A stretch of DNA of 28,946 nucleotides from Bacillota bacterium (lineage in GTDB: Bacteria; Bacillota; Clostridia; Christensenellales; Aristaeellaceae): positions 1 through 28,946 of the forward strand of contig JAEZLW010000069.1 in the NCBI GenBank assembly GCA_023415145.1. Direction: 5' to 3'. Numbering within the stretch: the stretch's first letter is position 1; each line of letters opens with the position of its first letter. The translations under genes were made by a program, and so were the position numbers. Below are positions 1 through 7,037 of the stretch, piece after piece. The notes beneath the pieces are model-generated. The model had not been told where the DNA came from. It saw only the letters and a list, made by a program, of their open reading frames with translations, and did no database searches.

Positions 1-180
1 AAGTCCAATGAAAAGGAGCCATGGGCATGCGATTGGTGGCAGTATAAGGAACGCCATCTAGTGGAGTGTTTCTTTCAAAAGCTTAAGCAATTTCGAAGAA
101 TTGCAACACGCTTTGATAAGCTGGCTCACAGGTTTCTTGGGTTTGTCCATCTTGGCTGCATTTTCATCTGGCTTGCATAA
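1..180 (+). pseudogene. IS5-family transposase, C-terminal fragment cut by the window edge
   Basis: The window opens inside a reading frame that gives 59 residues and stops at 178-180. It contains YKERHLVECFFQKLKQFRRI followed by ATRFDK and an aromatic, hydrophobic tail. This matches the end of IS5-family (IS427/ISL2-like) DDE transposases, where the Glu of the VE..F..LK motif is the last catalytic acid. The N-terminal part lies outside the window, so I cannot tell whether the element is intact. A matching terminal inverted repeat follows at about 199-214. The family assignment rests on this motif alone. Confidence 0.72.
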
Positions 181-198
181 GTTTCCATTCTTTTGATT

Positions 199-214
199 TT
201 AGAAACACGCCCTA
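199..214. repeat. Probable right terminal inverted repeat of the IS5-like element
   Basis: The sequence TTAGAAACACGCCCTA lies 18 bases after the transposase stop. Its reverse complement begins with the GGGCGTGTTTCTAA pattern that I associate with ends of IS5/IS427-type elements. The left end is outside the window, so neither the inverted partner nor a target duplication can be checked. Confidence 0.5.
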
Positions 215-301
215 GATTATTTATCATACGTCAATAATAAGGTGTATTTTTTTGTCAAAATCTATCGAATATTATGTAAAATGATTATTAATCACATAAG
301 C

Positions 302-360
302 TGACATCAACCTTAAACCCTCCACCCAGATAGCACTGGTTTTTTCAAGATAACACTGCT
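302..360 (+). repeat. Direct repeat copy A (59 bp), possible IS end
   Basis: This stretch is repeated in the same orientation at 683-742. The two copies share a central run of 28 identical bases and diverge sharply on both sides. Inside each copy the AGATAGCACTGG unit occurs twice with a 20-base period. Multiple short repeats at a boundary beginning TGACATC resemble transposase-binding ends of IS21-like elements, but this is a guess. Confidence 0.6.
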
Positions 361-598
361 GTTACAGTATATTTGCGCGATATGCTACCACAGCCAGTTG
401 TGTGAGATCGAATCCCAAGCCAAAGCTGATAGAATGAGAAGGCAATGGTCTGCTCTAGCACTGCAAGGGCTGTAACGTCCGCAAAAAAAGTCAGTCAGCC
501 ATCCTCTCATTCACAGCGTTCGAGGAAACCGGAGAAAGAAACTGCAATGGGATAAGATGGCCACGTACATTGCAAATATGTTAACATGAGCGTGTCTT
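361..598 (+). ncRNA. Candidate IS110 left-end non-coding RNA region (bridge-RNA-like), degenerate
   Basis: No gene is visible here. The region directly precedes the IS110-type start at 599, which is where IS110 elements encode their guide (bridge or seek) RNA. A long-range stem is visible: GAATGAGA at 432-439 plus GG at 441-442 pairs with CCTCTCATTC at 503-512, with one bulged A. It encloses about 60 bases that contain a smaller TGC/GCA stem. The position and fold fit such an RNA, but the associated transposase is broken, so the element is probably dead. Confidence 0.3.
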
Positions 599-682
599 AT
601 GAACGCAGTCGGAATCGATGTTGGGGAAAGAGCATTGTTGCGGTTTCCAACGGTTTTACTGTTTTTCTTGTTGACATCCCCG
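599..682 (+). pseudogene. IS110-family transposase, N-terminal remnant with frameshift
   Basis: The ATG at 599 reads MNAVGIDVG. After a shift of frame near 622-624 the sequence reads GKSIVAVSNGFT. IS110-family (DEDD) transposases characteristically start MNAVGIDVSKGKS..AV, where the Asp is the first catalytic acid of the RuvC-like domain. The sequence is consistent with loss of four bases from the SKG codons. Similarity ends at repeat copy B (683), so most of the gene is gone. Confidence 0.6.
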
Positions 683-742
683 TGACATCAATCTCAAAAT
701 CCTCCTCCCAGATAGCACTGGTTTTTTCAAGATAGCGCTGCT
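683..742 (+). repeat. Direct repeat copy B (60 bp), possible IS end
   Basis: This is the second copy of the repeat at 302-360, 381 bases downstream and in the same orientation, with a one-base indel and several substitutions. It shows the internal 20-base period best: 710-729 and 730-749 differ at only a few positions. It truncates the IS110 remnant. A weak hairpin with a T-run (GTGCT/AGCAC, 783-803) follows, and nothing else is recognisable up to 865. Confidence 0.6.
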
Positions 743-865
743 TTTTTCGTCCAGAATTTCCCATACATATGTCCCTGGACCAGTGCTACCAAAGCACCTT
801 TTTGCCAATAACCGCCCAAAGGCCGCAAACCACCCCTCCGAAGCCCCTAAAAGTAACTTTTGTCG

Positions 866-894
866 TTGACTTTGCCCAAAAACTCTGTTATAAT
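866..894 (+). promoter_or_regulatory. Sigma-A promoter of the tRNA-Ser pair
   Basis: A TTGACT -35 box (866-871) and a perfect TATAAT -10 box (889-894) are separated by 17 bases. The first tRNA begins 24 bases after the -10 box, a typical arrangement for a stable-RNA promoter. Confidence 0.85.
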
Positions 895-918
895 CACCTT
901 CGCTGGTTCTTTAAGCAC

Positions 919-1008
<90 letters not shown>

Positions 1009-1047
1009 TTCTTTCCCAGCAGAATCAAATAAAAAGCCCGGCTTTAT

Positions 1048-1139
1048 GGAGAAGTACCCAAGAGGCCGAAGGGGCTCCCCTGCTAAGGGAGTAGGGTGCG
1101 ATAAGCGCCGCCCGGGTTCAAATCCCGGCTTCTCCGCCA
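1048..1139 (+). tRNA. tRNA-Ser (anticodon GCU)
   Basis: The acceptor stem GGAGAAG (1048-1054) pairs with CTTCTCC (1129-1135), followed by G and an encoded CCA (1137-1139). The anticodon arm CTCCC-CTGCTAA-GGGAG gives anticodon GCT. The variable arm is long and the T loop is TTCAAAT. The gene lies 40 bases after the UGA serine tRNA and is very probably co-transcribed with it. Confidence 0.97.
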
Positions 1140-1140
1140 G

Positions 1141-1180
1141 AAAATGAAACCGTTTGGAAGACAAACGGTTTCATTTTTTC
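1141..1180 (+). terminator. Rho-independent terminator after the tRNA-Ser pair
   Basis: AAAATGAAACCGTTT (1141-1155) and AAACGGTTTCATTTT (1163-1177) form a 15-bp stem around a 7-base loop and run into a T-rich tract (TTTTTTC). The A-rich left arm means it could also stop leftward transcripts coming from the larA end of the minus-strand operon. Confidence 0.9.
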
Positions 1181-1481
1181 ATTGATACCGAGAAAGCCTT
1201 TTCTGTGCCATGACATTTATAGGTGTCGGCAAGCTGATGGGCAAAGGCCAAACCACTGCAAATCTGTCCTTCTTGCATACCTATGAACCGGGTGTATCCG
1301 TTTTTACGATCAATTGGTATCTGATAAAGGTACCTGTCCGACCTGGGGCCATCAGTATAAGGAAGCTGACTTGTCTGCCTCTCCATATTGGCTGAAGGGC
1401 TGCTCATGCCACTGCGTCCACCCCATACTGGCCACTTTGGTCTTTGTACAGGCAGCCGGTATATTGTTTGCTAGTTCTTTT
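1181..1481. other. Intergenic region with no supported gene
   Basis: About 300 bases separate the tRNA terminator from the end of the leftward operon. Short open frames exist on both strands, for example a 78-codon minus-strand frame ending at 1171, but none has a good ribosome binding site or recognisable motif. It may be a decayed gene. No clear terminator is seen directly after the larA-like stop; only a short CTAG/CTAG hairpin lies there. Confidence 0.5.
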
Positions 1482-2768
1482 CTAGTATTGCACAATCATT
1501 TCCGGTCCGTTAGGTATGATTACGACTGATGCTGCGGGTCCGACCCAGTTGTACGCAATTTCCATGGCATTCTGTAAGGTGGATGCGAATGTCATGTGCA
1601 TGTTGCTGATGAGCACTTTGTTCTCCGGTTCGGATACAAAAATGCACCTGGTTTTTTCCAATATCCGGGCAAGAATTTGTGCCTCCCATTGGTCGGGCAG
1701 AGTGTTTTCGGGCGGGATGGAGTCAATTTTTTCGGCGACCTTCGCCGGGCTTTCTACCGAGACAAACCACCGATAAAAGTCTTCTCCGCCATGGCCGTTT
1801 TTGCAGGCAGCCACCATAATGAGCACGCCGCCTGGCCGGACGCATGCCGCTCCTGCGCTCATCCCCTTCACCGCTTGATAGATGTTTTGATCCAGGGGGT
1901 ATCCCCCGTTGGAGGTGATGACGATATCGCCTTCAACTTTCTTCATGCTGTTGTTGGTAAGGCAATCGCGGCATCCCGCTTCATGAGCTTGCTGAGGATC
2001 GCCGGCATAGGCTGCAATGATCCGCTTTTCACTGTCAAGCCGCACATTCAGTATAAAGGAGAGGTTGGCGGCTCGTGCCGCATGGCACATGTCACGGTGA
2101 ATGGGGTTCTCATACAGGCTGCCCTGAACCGCATGAGGATCGGCTATAAATTTGGCGTTGTGATTGTACAGAACCGTCTTGTGGGAGGCGATACCCGGCA
2201 GAATGCTCTTGCGCCCGCCGGAAAAGCCTGCAAAAAAGTGGGGCTCGATAAATCCTTCGGACACAATCAAATCCGCCCAATCCACCAGGCTGTTCAGCCA
2301 AAGCTCCCCGCCGGAAGGGAGGATGCCTTTGAAAACCATATCCTCATCCCTGAGGGACATATGGTTTATGATGACTTCCCTCTGGACGATATCTGCTCCA
2401 AGCTTTTCTATCATTTCCGCAGGCGTGGTGGGCCGGTGCATGCCTGTTGCCAGCAGGATGCGGATATCCGCCAAAGGGCTGCCCTGCCGGATTGCGGACA
2501 GCAGAAGGGGCATGGTGATTCTGCTGGGTACAGGCCTTGTATGGTCGCTGGTGATGACCAAAACGCGTTGCTTCCCGGCGGACAACGCAGCAAGCCCCGG
2601 GCTGCCGATGGGATGGTGAAGTGCTTCAAGCACGGTCCGTATTTGTCCCTCTTCCGTTACCGGTGTATGATGTTCCACCTTTGGGACAAGCACGGCTTTC
2701 AAACATTCTACCTCAATTTCCAAAGGCAGTGTTGTTAAGCCATACGGAATTTGAAACTGTGTTTTCAT
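1482..2768 (-). CDS. LarA-family nickel-pincer racemase/epimerase (lactate racemase-like)
   Basis: The 428-residue product belongs to the LarA (DUF2088) family, whose members use the nickel-pincer nucleotide to racemise or epimerise 2-hydroxy acids by hydride transfer. The key residues of Lactiplantibacillus LarA (H108, H174, K184, H200) appear with a constant +3 offset: H111 in GMHRPT, H177 and K187 in EPHFFAGFSGGRK, and H203 in YNHNAKF. The DHTRP motif (D75, R78) is also present. I start at 2768, after GGGAGG, because a longer open frame upstream would run through the epimerase gene. It is the last gene of the leftward sugar operon, 49 bases after the epimerase. Its substrate may be lactate from a deoxysugar pathway or a sugar-derived hydroxy acid; the sequence does not decide. 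The larB, larC and larE cofactor genes are not in the window. Confidence 0.9.
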   Translation of the reverse strand: MKTQFQIPYGLTTLPLEIEVECLKAVLVPKVEHHTPVTEEGQIRTVLEALHHPIGSPGLAALSAGKQRVLVITSDHTRPVPSRITMPLLLSAIRQGSPLADIRILLATGMHRPTTPAEMIEKLGADIVQREVIINHMSLRDEDMVFKGILPSGGELWLNSLVDWADLIVSEGFIEPHFFAGFSGGRKSILPGIASHKTVLYNHNAKFIADPHAVQGSLYENPIHRDMCHAARAANLSFILNVRLDSEKRIIAAYAGDPQQAHEAGCRDCLTNNSMKKVEGDIVITSNGGYPLDQNIYQAVKGMSAGAACVRPGGVLIMVAACKNGHGGEDFYRWFVSVESPAKVAEKIDSIPPENTLPDQWEAQILARILEKTRCIFVSEPENKVLISNMHMTFASTLQNAMEIAYNWVGPAASVVIIPNGPEMIVQY

Positions 2769-2817
2769 CAGGAACGCCTCCCAAATGGAATCCTTCAGGC
2801 GGGTAAAGGCCTGGCTG

Positions 2818-3822
2818 TTAGCTGAAAGTGGCCTGCGCTTTGCCGAGATCGATGTGTATCTTGTTGTCAAGCCGCATTGATTCACCGGGTCCCAGTACGT
2901 GAAAGCCGCTTTTTTCCGGGGGCAAGGGAGAGTTGGGGGCGTCCACCTGCCAGGATTGCGGTTCTGGGCAGACAAAGCCGCTTTGGCCTTTGTTATTCCA
3001 GAGCATAAGGAAGGAAAAGAAGGGATCAGGAATGTAATGGACCGTGGCGCCTGTGTGCACATGGGTGAGCGTGATTTCACCTGTCCGTCCGCCAAAGTGA
3101 TGGGAGAGAGGCCGCCCGGCAGGTATCAAAGTGCCCACGCGCAAAGCCTTGCCGATGACGCTTGCTTGCAGCGTTTCCCCGGTTGGGAGGATGGTGGCGG
3201 GATCCAGGCAGATTTCTTCGCCCACCTTGGCGAAAAGGCGATACTCCTCCCCGGTTGTATCCGATACAAATGGAACCAGAAAGGCAGTGTGAAAACCAAG
3301 CCCGGCCGGCATGGATTGTGTGCTTTGGTTCATAAGGGTCAACGTCTGCGTAAGGCCGGAATCATCCAAACGGTAGCCGAGGCAGACGCTGAAGACGTGG
3401 GGGAAGGAAAGGTAGGGTGTAAGGGCATCAAAGGAAACAGCAAACGATGCGCATACTCCATCTGCCTGAACAGTTAAGTCCGCTGCGGGAAAGGGGGTAG
3501 AACTTAAGAATCCATGGATATGATGCCCTCTTGACGGCTCGTTGACAGGAAAGCGGTATACCCTTCCTTGGAACATGAAAACACCACCTTGGATCCTGTT
3601 GGGCGGAAACAACAGCGGCATGCCGAAGACGTTGGGCTGAGATTTGAATGCATCAAGGCTGGGTGGTGTGCGGAGCACGTTCATGCCATTGCGGGCAAAA
3701 CGGATGCAGTTTGCGCCCATGGCCGGACAGATGTCAGCTTCATAGGAGCCGAAAAGGAGACGCACAACAGGAATGCCGTTGTGCGCCGATTGGATGATGC
3801 CGCGTATATTGTTACACTTCAT
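2818..3822 (-). CDS. Aldose 1-epimerase (galactose mutarotase-like)
   Basis: The 334-residue protein has the GalM-type beta-sandwich signature: NRIQGG (R76), GHHIHGF (about 99-104), the catalytic His in MPAGLGFHTAF (H178) and the catalytic Glu in CPEPQSW (E287). Enzymes of this fold interconvert alpha and beta anomers of free aldoses in the cytoplasm. I chose the ATG at 3822, which overlaps the end of the isomerase gene by 11 bases and suggests translational coupling. A start 69 bases further upstream would lie deep inside that gene. Its place directly after an aldose isomerase fits preparation of the ring anomer that the isomerase opens. The sugar cannot be told from the sequence. Confidence 0.88.
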   Translation of the reverse strand: MKCNNIRGIIQSAHNGIPVVRLLFGSYEADICPAMGANCIRFARNGMNVLRTPPSLDAFKSQPNVFGMPLLFPPNRIQGGVFMFQGRVYRFPVNEPSRGHHIHGFLSSTPFPAADLTVQADGVCASFAVSFDALTPYLSFPHVFSVCLGYRLDDSGLTQTLTLMNQSTQSMPAGLGFHTAFLVPFVSDTTGEEYRLFAKVGEEICLDPATILPTGETLQASVIGKALRVGTLIPAGRPLSHHFGGRTGEITLTHVHTGATVHYIPDPFFSFLMLWNNKGQSGFVCPEPQSWQVDAPNSPLPPEKSGFHVLGPGESMRLDNKIHIDLGKAQATFS

Positions 3823-5236
3823 AAAAATCAAATCCCATGATTTTGGCAAAGCAGGCCAGCGTCTCAATATGGTTGCCGTCTGCAATGGCATAATGCTGGG
3901 TTACACCGATGTCCATCAAGCGCTGGAAAAAAGCGATGGGGTCTTTACGGGGCCGGAACAGCCCGTGCGTATACCCGGCCAGATGGCGGGGACAGGGTAG
4001 AGCATCCACCATGGTGCACACCAGCTTGAACCTCCCGTTGCACTGGGAGATATGCAGCATGGTTTTTTCACCTTCGGAAATTACATGCCAGGCAAAGGGC
4101 GCGCCTGCGTGCTTGTAATCGGAGCGGGCAAAGCGCTCATCCCGGGAGAGGATCGTTTTGCCCCGGGGATCCGTATAGTCGTTTGGCCCTGCATGCCCGC
4201 CTGCAAAGACCCCCTTTTTCACATCGATATGAAATGGCTCGATGAATGGTACGTGATGTCCTGTCAGCTGCCGCAATGCATATACGGCCAGCGCACCGCC
4301 AATATCACCTTCAGGCACCACGGTAATATCTTCGGTGCCGGGGCATGGCGTAAAGCCGGGGCGCAGGCCGATGGTGCGCATCAGCGTCGCATCTATGTCA
4401 TTTAAAACCAGCATCGATACCCCTGCATCCCGGCACATTTTTTCCAGCGCTAACGAAGCGGCCACGGAAGCCTTCATCTTTTCCGGGATGATGGTGCCGT
4501 CGTTTTCATAGGCCTTCATGAGCTTGTGAACATTCTCCTCCACCGCCTTATCGGGCAGCGAAGCAATGGTCTCCTGAAGCGCGGCAACGGACAGGAAGCG
4601 CATTTCGGGCCCCACCTTCATGAACAGGTCGTATACATCCACGTAAGTGGACCACATCACCTCGTTGAGGGAGGGAAGAAGACCAAAGGTATCTTGTGCA
4701 AGAACGGTGCGAAGTTTGGCCGCCTTGGAAAAGCAATCGCAAGTGTGCATCACGGTATCCAGCGTACCGATGACACGCTGCATCATGGGCCGGTCAAACC
4801 GGGAAGCGGAGCCGGAGGCTTCCAGCATGCCAACCAGCGAGCCTGCCGACAGGAATTCGACAAACCGGTCTTCATTCAATGAGTCCTCAAAGCCCAACTC
4901 ATCCCGCACCAGGGAGGCGAACAGGATGGGGATGGGCTTCATGTCCCGCAAAAAACGAATCCAGGCAAAGTCATCCGACCAGGAAAGGAAGCAGGCAAAT
5001 ACCATGTCCACCTCTTTCTGCTCGAAGAGGCGGATGGCGTCCCGCACATCCTCCCTGGTATAGACGATGCCAGGGAATATGGTCTTCGAAAATGTAGAAG
5101 CCGCCTGCAAAATGCGCTGAACTTCCTGTTCCTTGCGCTGATGATATACACCGTGTTCCGTTCCAGCGCCCAGATTGCGAAAGCGGGGCGTGGTAATGAG
5201 CAGCATCCCTATACAGGGCTGGCGCGAGGATGTCAT
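3812..5236 (-). CDS. L-arabinose/L-fucose isomerase-family aldose isomerase
   Basis: The 474-residue protein aligns with the AraA/FucI fold over its whole length. The four metal ligands of E. coli AraA (E306, E333, H350, H450) have convincing counterparts: E309 in VVPEGD, E333 in FIEPFH, H348 in GGHAG and H448 in QHYAIADG. Such enzymes convert an aldose to the 2-ketose using Mn2+. The ATG at 5236 is preceded by AGGAAGGG. The gene starts 6 bases after the RpiR stop and overlaps the epimerase, so it is in the same operon. The rest of the sequence differs from classical AraA, and no ribulokinase or ribulose-phosphate epimerase lies nearby, so the substrate may be another pentose or a deoxyhexose. 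Confidence 0.85.
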   Translation of the reverse strand: MTSSRQPCIGMLLITTPRFRNLGAGTEHGVYHQRKEQEVQRILQAASTFSKTIFPGIVYTREDVRDAIRLFEQKEVDMVFACFLSWSDDFAWIRFLRDMKPIPILFASLVRDELGFEDSLNEDRFVEFLSAGSLVGMLEASGSASRFDRPMMQRVIGTLDTVMHTCDCFSKAAKLRTVLAQDTFGLLPSLNEVMWSTYVDVYDLFMKVGPEMRFLSVAALQETIASLPDKAVEENVHKLMKAYENDGTIIPEKMKASVAASLALEKMCRDAGVSMLVLNDIDATLMRTIGLRPGFTPCPGTEDITVVPEGDIGGALAVYALRQLTGHHVPFIEPFHIDVKKGVFAGGHAGPNDYTDPRGKTILSRDERFARSDYKHAGAPFAWHVISEGEKTMLHISQCNGRFKLVCTMVDALPCPRHLAGYTHGLFRPRKDPIAFFQRLMDIGVTQHYAIADGNHIETLACFAKIMGFDFYEV

Positions 5237-5242
5237 AAAGAA

Positions 5243-6109
5243 TCACCCTTCCTGGTTTTTGGCATGGAAGCGCTTGCGGCGGCTGGTGAGCCTTGTCTTG
5301 TCCAGGTACGGCTTGACCTTGTCGTACATACTGCTGGATACCGCTGTATAAAGGATGTCCACCAGCGTCATCTGGCTGATGCGGGAGCCCATTGCGCCGC
5401 TTCTGATCATGGATTCGGAAGAGGAGATGTACAGGCTGATATCGGCAGCCTCGCTGAGGGGGTTTTTGCCGTACCTTGTAACGCTCACTGTGGTTGCACC
5501 CGACTGCCTGGCAATTTCAAAGGTTTCTATGGTGTCGTGTGTTTCCCCGGAGTAGGAAAAGAAAACGGCCACGTCCCCTGGCCTGAGGCTTGTGGCTGAC
5601 AATACCTGCTCGTGGGGGTCAGCGCTGGAGATGGTGAATTTGTTGATGCGCAAAAATTTGTTGTGGGCATCGTGGGCCACCAGGCCGGAGCTTCCCACGC
5701 CGTAAAAGTCGATCCTAGGCGCTTTGCACAGCGCCGTGACGGCCTTTGCCAATTGTTCCATGTTTAAAAGCGACAGCGTACCCTCGATGGCTTTCATGTC
5801 GCTCATGCACACGTTGCGGGCAATGGCTTCCAGGCTGTCGCCGGGGCGTATGTCCTCATAATTGATGGTTTCCTGCTGGGAGGATAAGTCTGAGCTGAGA
5901 ATACGGCAAAGCTCCTTGAATCCGGAATACCCGATGCTTTTGCAAAGCCGGACGACCGATGCCGTGCTGGTCTGGCAAGCAGTGGCCACCTCCTCAATGG
6001 ACATTTCCACCACTTCTTCGGGAAAATCCAGAATAAAGCTGGCGACGCGCTTTTCTTTGGGCGCGAAGGAATCCATGGCCTCTTTCATGCGTAGCCTGCA
6101 GCCTGTCAT
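5243..6109 (-). CDS. RpiR/MurR-family transcriptional regulator (HTH + SIS)
   Basis: The 288-residue protein has an N-terminal HTH of the RpiR type (about residues 1-77; EEVATACQTSTASVVRLCKS is the helix-turn-helix core) and a C-terminal SIS sugar-phosphate-binding domain (about 125-260, with DFYGVGSSG and FFSYSGETHDT). These regulators sense phosphosugars and repress or activate catabolic operons. AAAGGAG lies 9 bases before the ATG at 6109. It is embedded between the kinase and the isomerase, so its effector is probably the phosphorylated product of this pathway and its target may be the divergent promoter region at 8927-9172. Confidence 0.93.
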   Translation of the reverse strand: MTGCRLRMKEAMDSFAPKEKRVASFILDFPEEVVEMSIEEVATACQTSTASVVRLCKSIGYSGFKELCRILSSDLSSQQETINYEDIRPGDSLEAIARNVCMSDMKAIEGTLSLLNMEQLAKAVTALCKAPRIDFYGVGSSGLVAHDAHNKFLRINKFTISSADPHEQVLSATSLRPGDVAVFFSYSGETHDTIETFEIARQSGATTVSVTRYGKNPLSEAADISLYISSSESMIRSGAMGSRISQMTLVDILYTAVSSSMYDKVKPYLDKTRLTSRRKRFHAKNQEG

Positions 6110-6155
6110 CAGGATCCGCTCCTTTCACAAAGCATCAAGTCAAATTGTACAGTGT

Positions 6156-7037
6156 TTATGGAATCAGCCGGGCGGCGCCCAACAAAGGTGCGTCGTCGAT
6201 ACGCAGAGCCGTTTCCACTAGGCATGGAACGCCCAATTGATCAAGCTTGTTTTGTATGGGCTGGGATAAAAGCGGTCCTGCCTTGGCGATTTGCCCTCCC
6301 AAGATCATACAGGCAAAATGGTCTTCTAGCAAGATGGGTGCCAGGATTTCGCAAACGGCCTCACCGGTGTCCCAAAAGGCTTGCCGGGCGGCTGTGTCGC
6401 CCGCATTTGCAAACTCCGCCACATCTTTTACACTTTTGGCAGCGCTCCCCCCGAGGTTTGCGTATGCACGCATAATGCCGCGCTTTGAAACAAAATCCTC
6501 TGCTGTTTCGCCACGGAACGGCCGGCGGAAGATGCTGATGCCAGGGCCGCCGCTTTCGTTTTGATAAAGGCTGCCACCCTTTGTACAGGCAAATCCAAGG
6601 CCTGTACCGATGAGAACGGCGCAGATATCCGCTGTCTGCGCAGCCCGCACAGCCATTTCCCCCAGGAGAAAGGCGGAGGAGTCGTGCATGAACCTGACAG
6701 GAATGCCGGGCGTAGCATGTGCGATGTACGGCCGCAGCGGGAGGCCCCGGATAGCGGCATACTTGTGGGTCATCAGACTGATGCCCTCTTTGTAATCAAA
6801 AGGTCCGGGGATGCCAACGCCGATCCCCCGTAATGATAGGCCGCGCTTTGCCGCCATGCTTGCACCTGTGGCTCCGGCAGCCTCAAAGGATATCAAAATA
6901 TCCGCTGCAGTGCCGTTTTCCGTGACGGGCGTTTCAAAGAAATCAAGGAGCTCATTTTCCGGTGTGACCAGGGCGGCCTTGATGGTTGTTCCCCCTGCAT
7001 CCAGCGCTAGTACACATTCACCGGTCGACGTTTTCAT
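6156..7037 (-). CDS. ROK-family sugar kinase lacking the usual zinc-cysteine motif
   Basis: The 293-residue product carries the ATP-phosphate loop LDAGGTTIKAALV (about 12-24), GVGIPGPFDYKEG (about 73-85), the catalytic-base region MHDSSAFLLGE (D119) and GTGLGF. ROK kinases phosphorylate hexoses or N-acetylhexosamines. The usual zinc site, CxCGxxGCxE after a conserved His, is absent; ESGGPGISIFRRPFRGETAE occupies the same place. I start at 7037 because GAGGG lies 6 bases upstream, whereas the ATG at 7043 directly abuts it. The gene overlaps the end of the ManA-like gene by 20 bases. It probably phosphorylates the sugar handled by this operon; a regulatory role is unlikely because no HTH is present. 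Confidence 0.88.
   Translation of the reverse strand: MKTSTGECVLALDAGGTTIKAALVTPENELLDFFETPVTENGTAADILISFEAAGATGASMAAKRGLSLRGIGVGIPGPFDYKEGISLMTHKYAAIRGLPLRPYIAHATPGIPVRFMHDSSAFLLGEMAVRAAQTADICAVLIGTGLGFACTKGGSLYQNESGGPGISIFRRPFRGETAEDFVSKRGIMRAYANLGGSAAKSVKDVAEFANAGDTAARQAFWDTGEAVCEILAPILLEDHFACMILGGQIAKAGPLLSQPIQNKLDQLGVPCLVETALRIDDAPLLGAARLIP

Noticed and set aside
1171..1407. 78-codon minus-strand frame after the tRNA terminator
   Set aside because: It ends in the terminator hairpin, has no usable ribosome binding site and no recognisable motif. A decayed gene remains possible.
2769..3095. N-terminal extension of the LarA frame to 3095
   Set aside because: It would overlap the epimerase gene by almost 280 bases, while a good GGGAGG site and a family-typical start exist at 2768.
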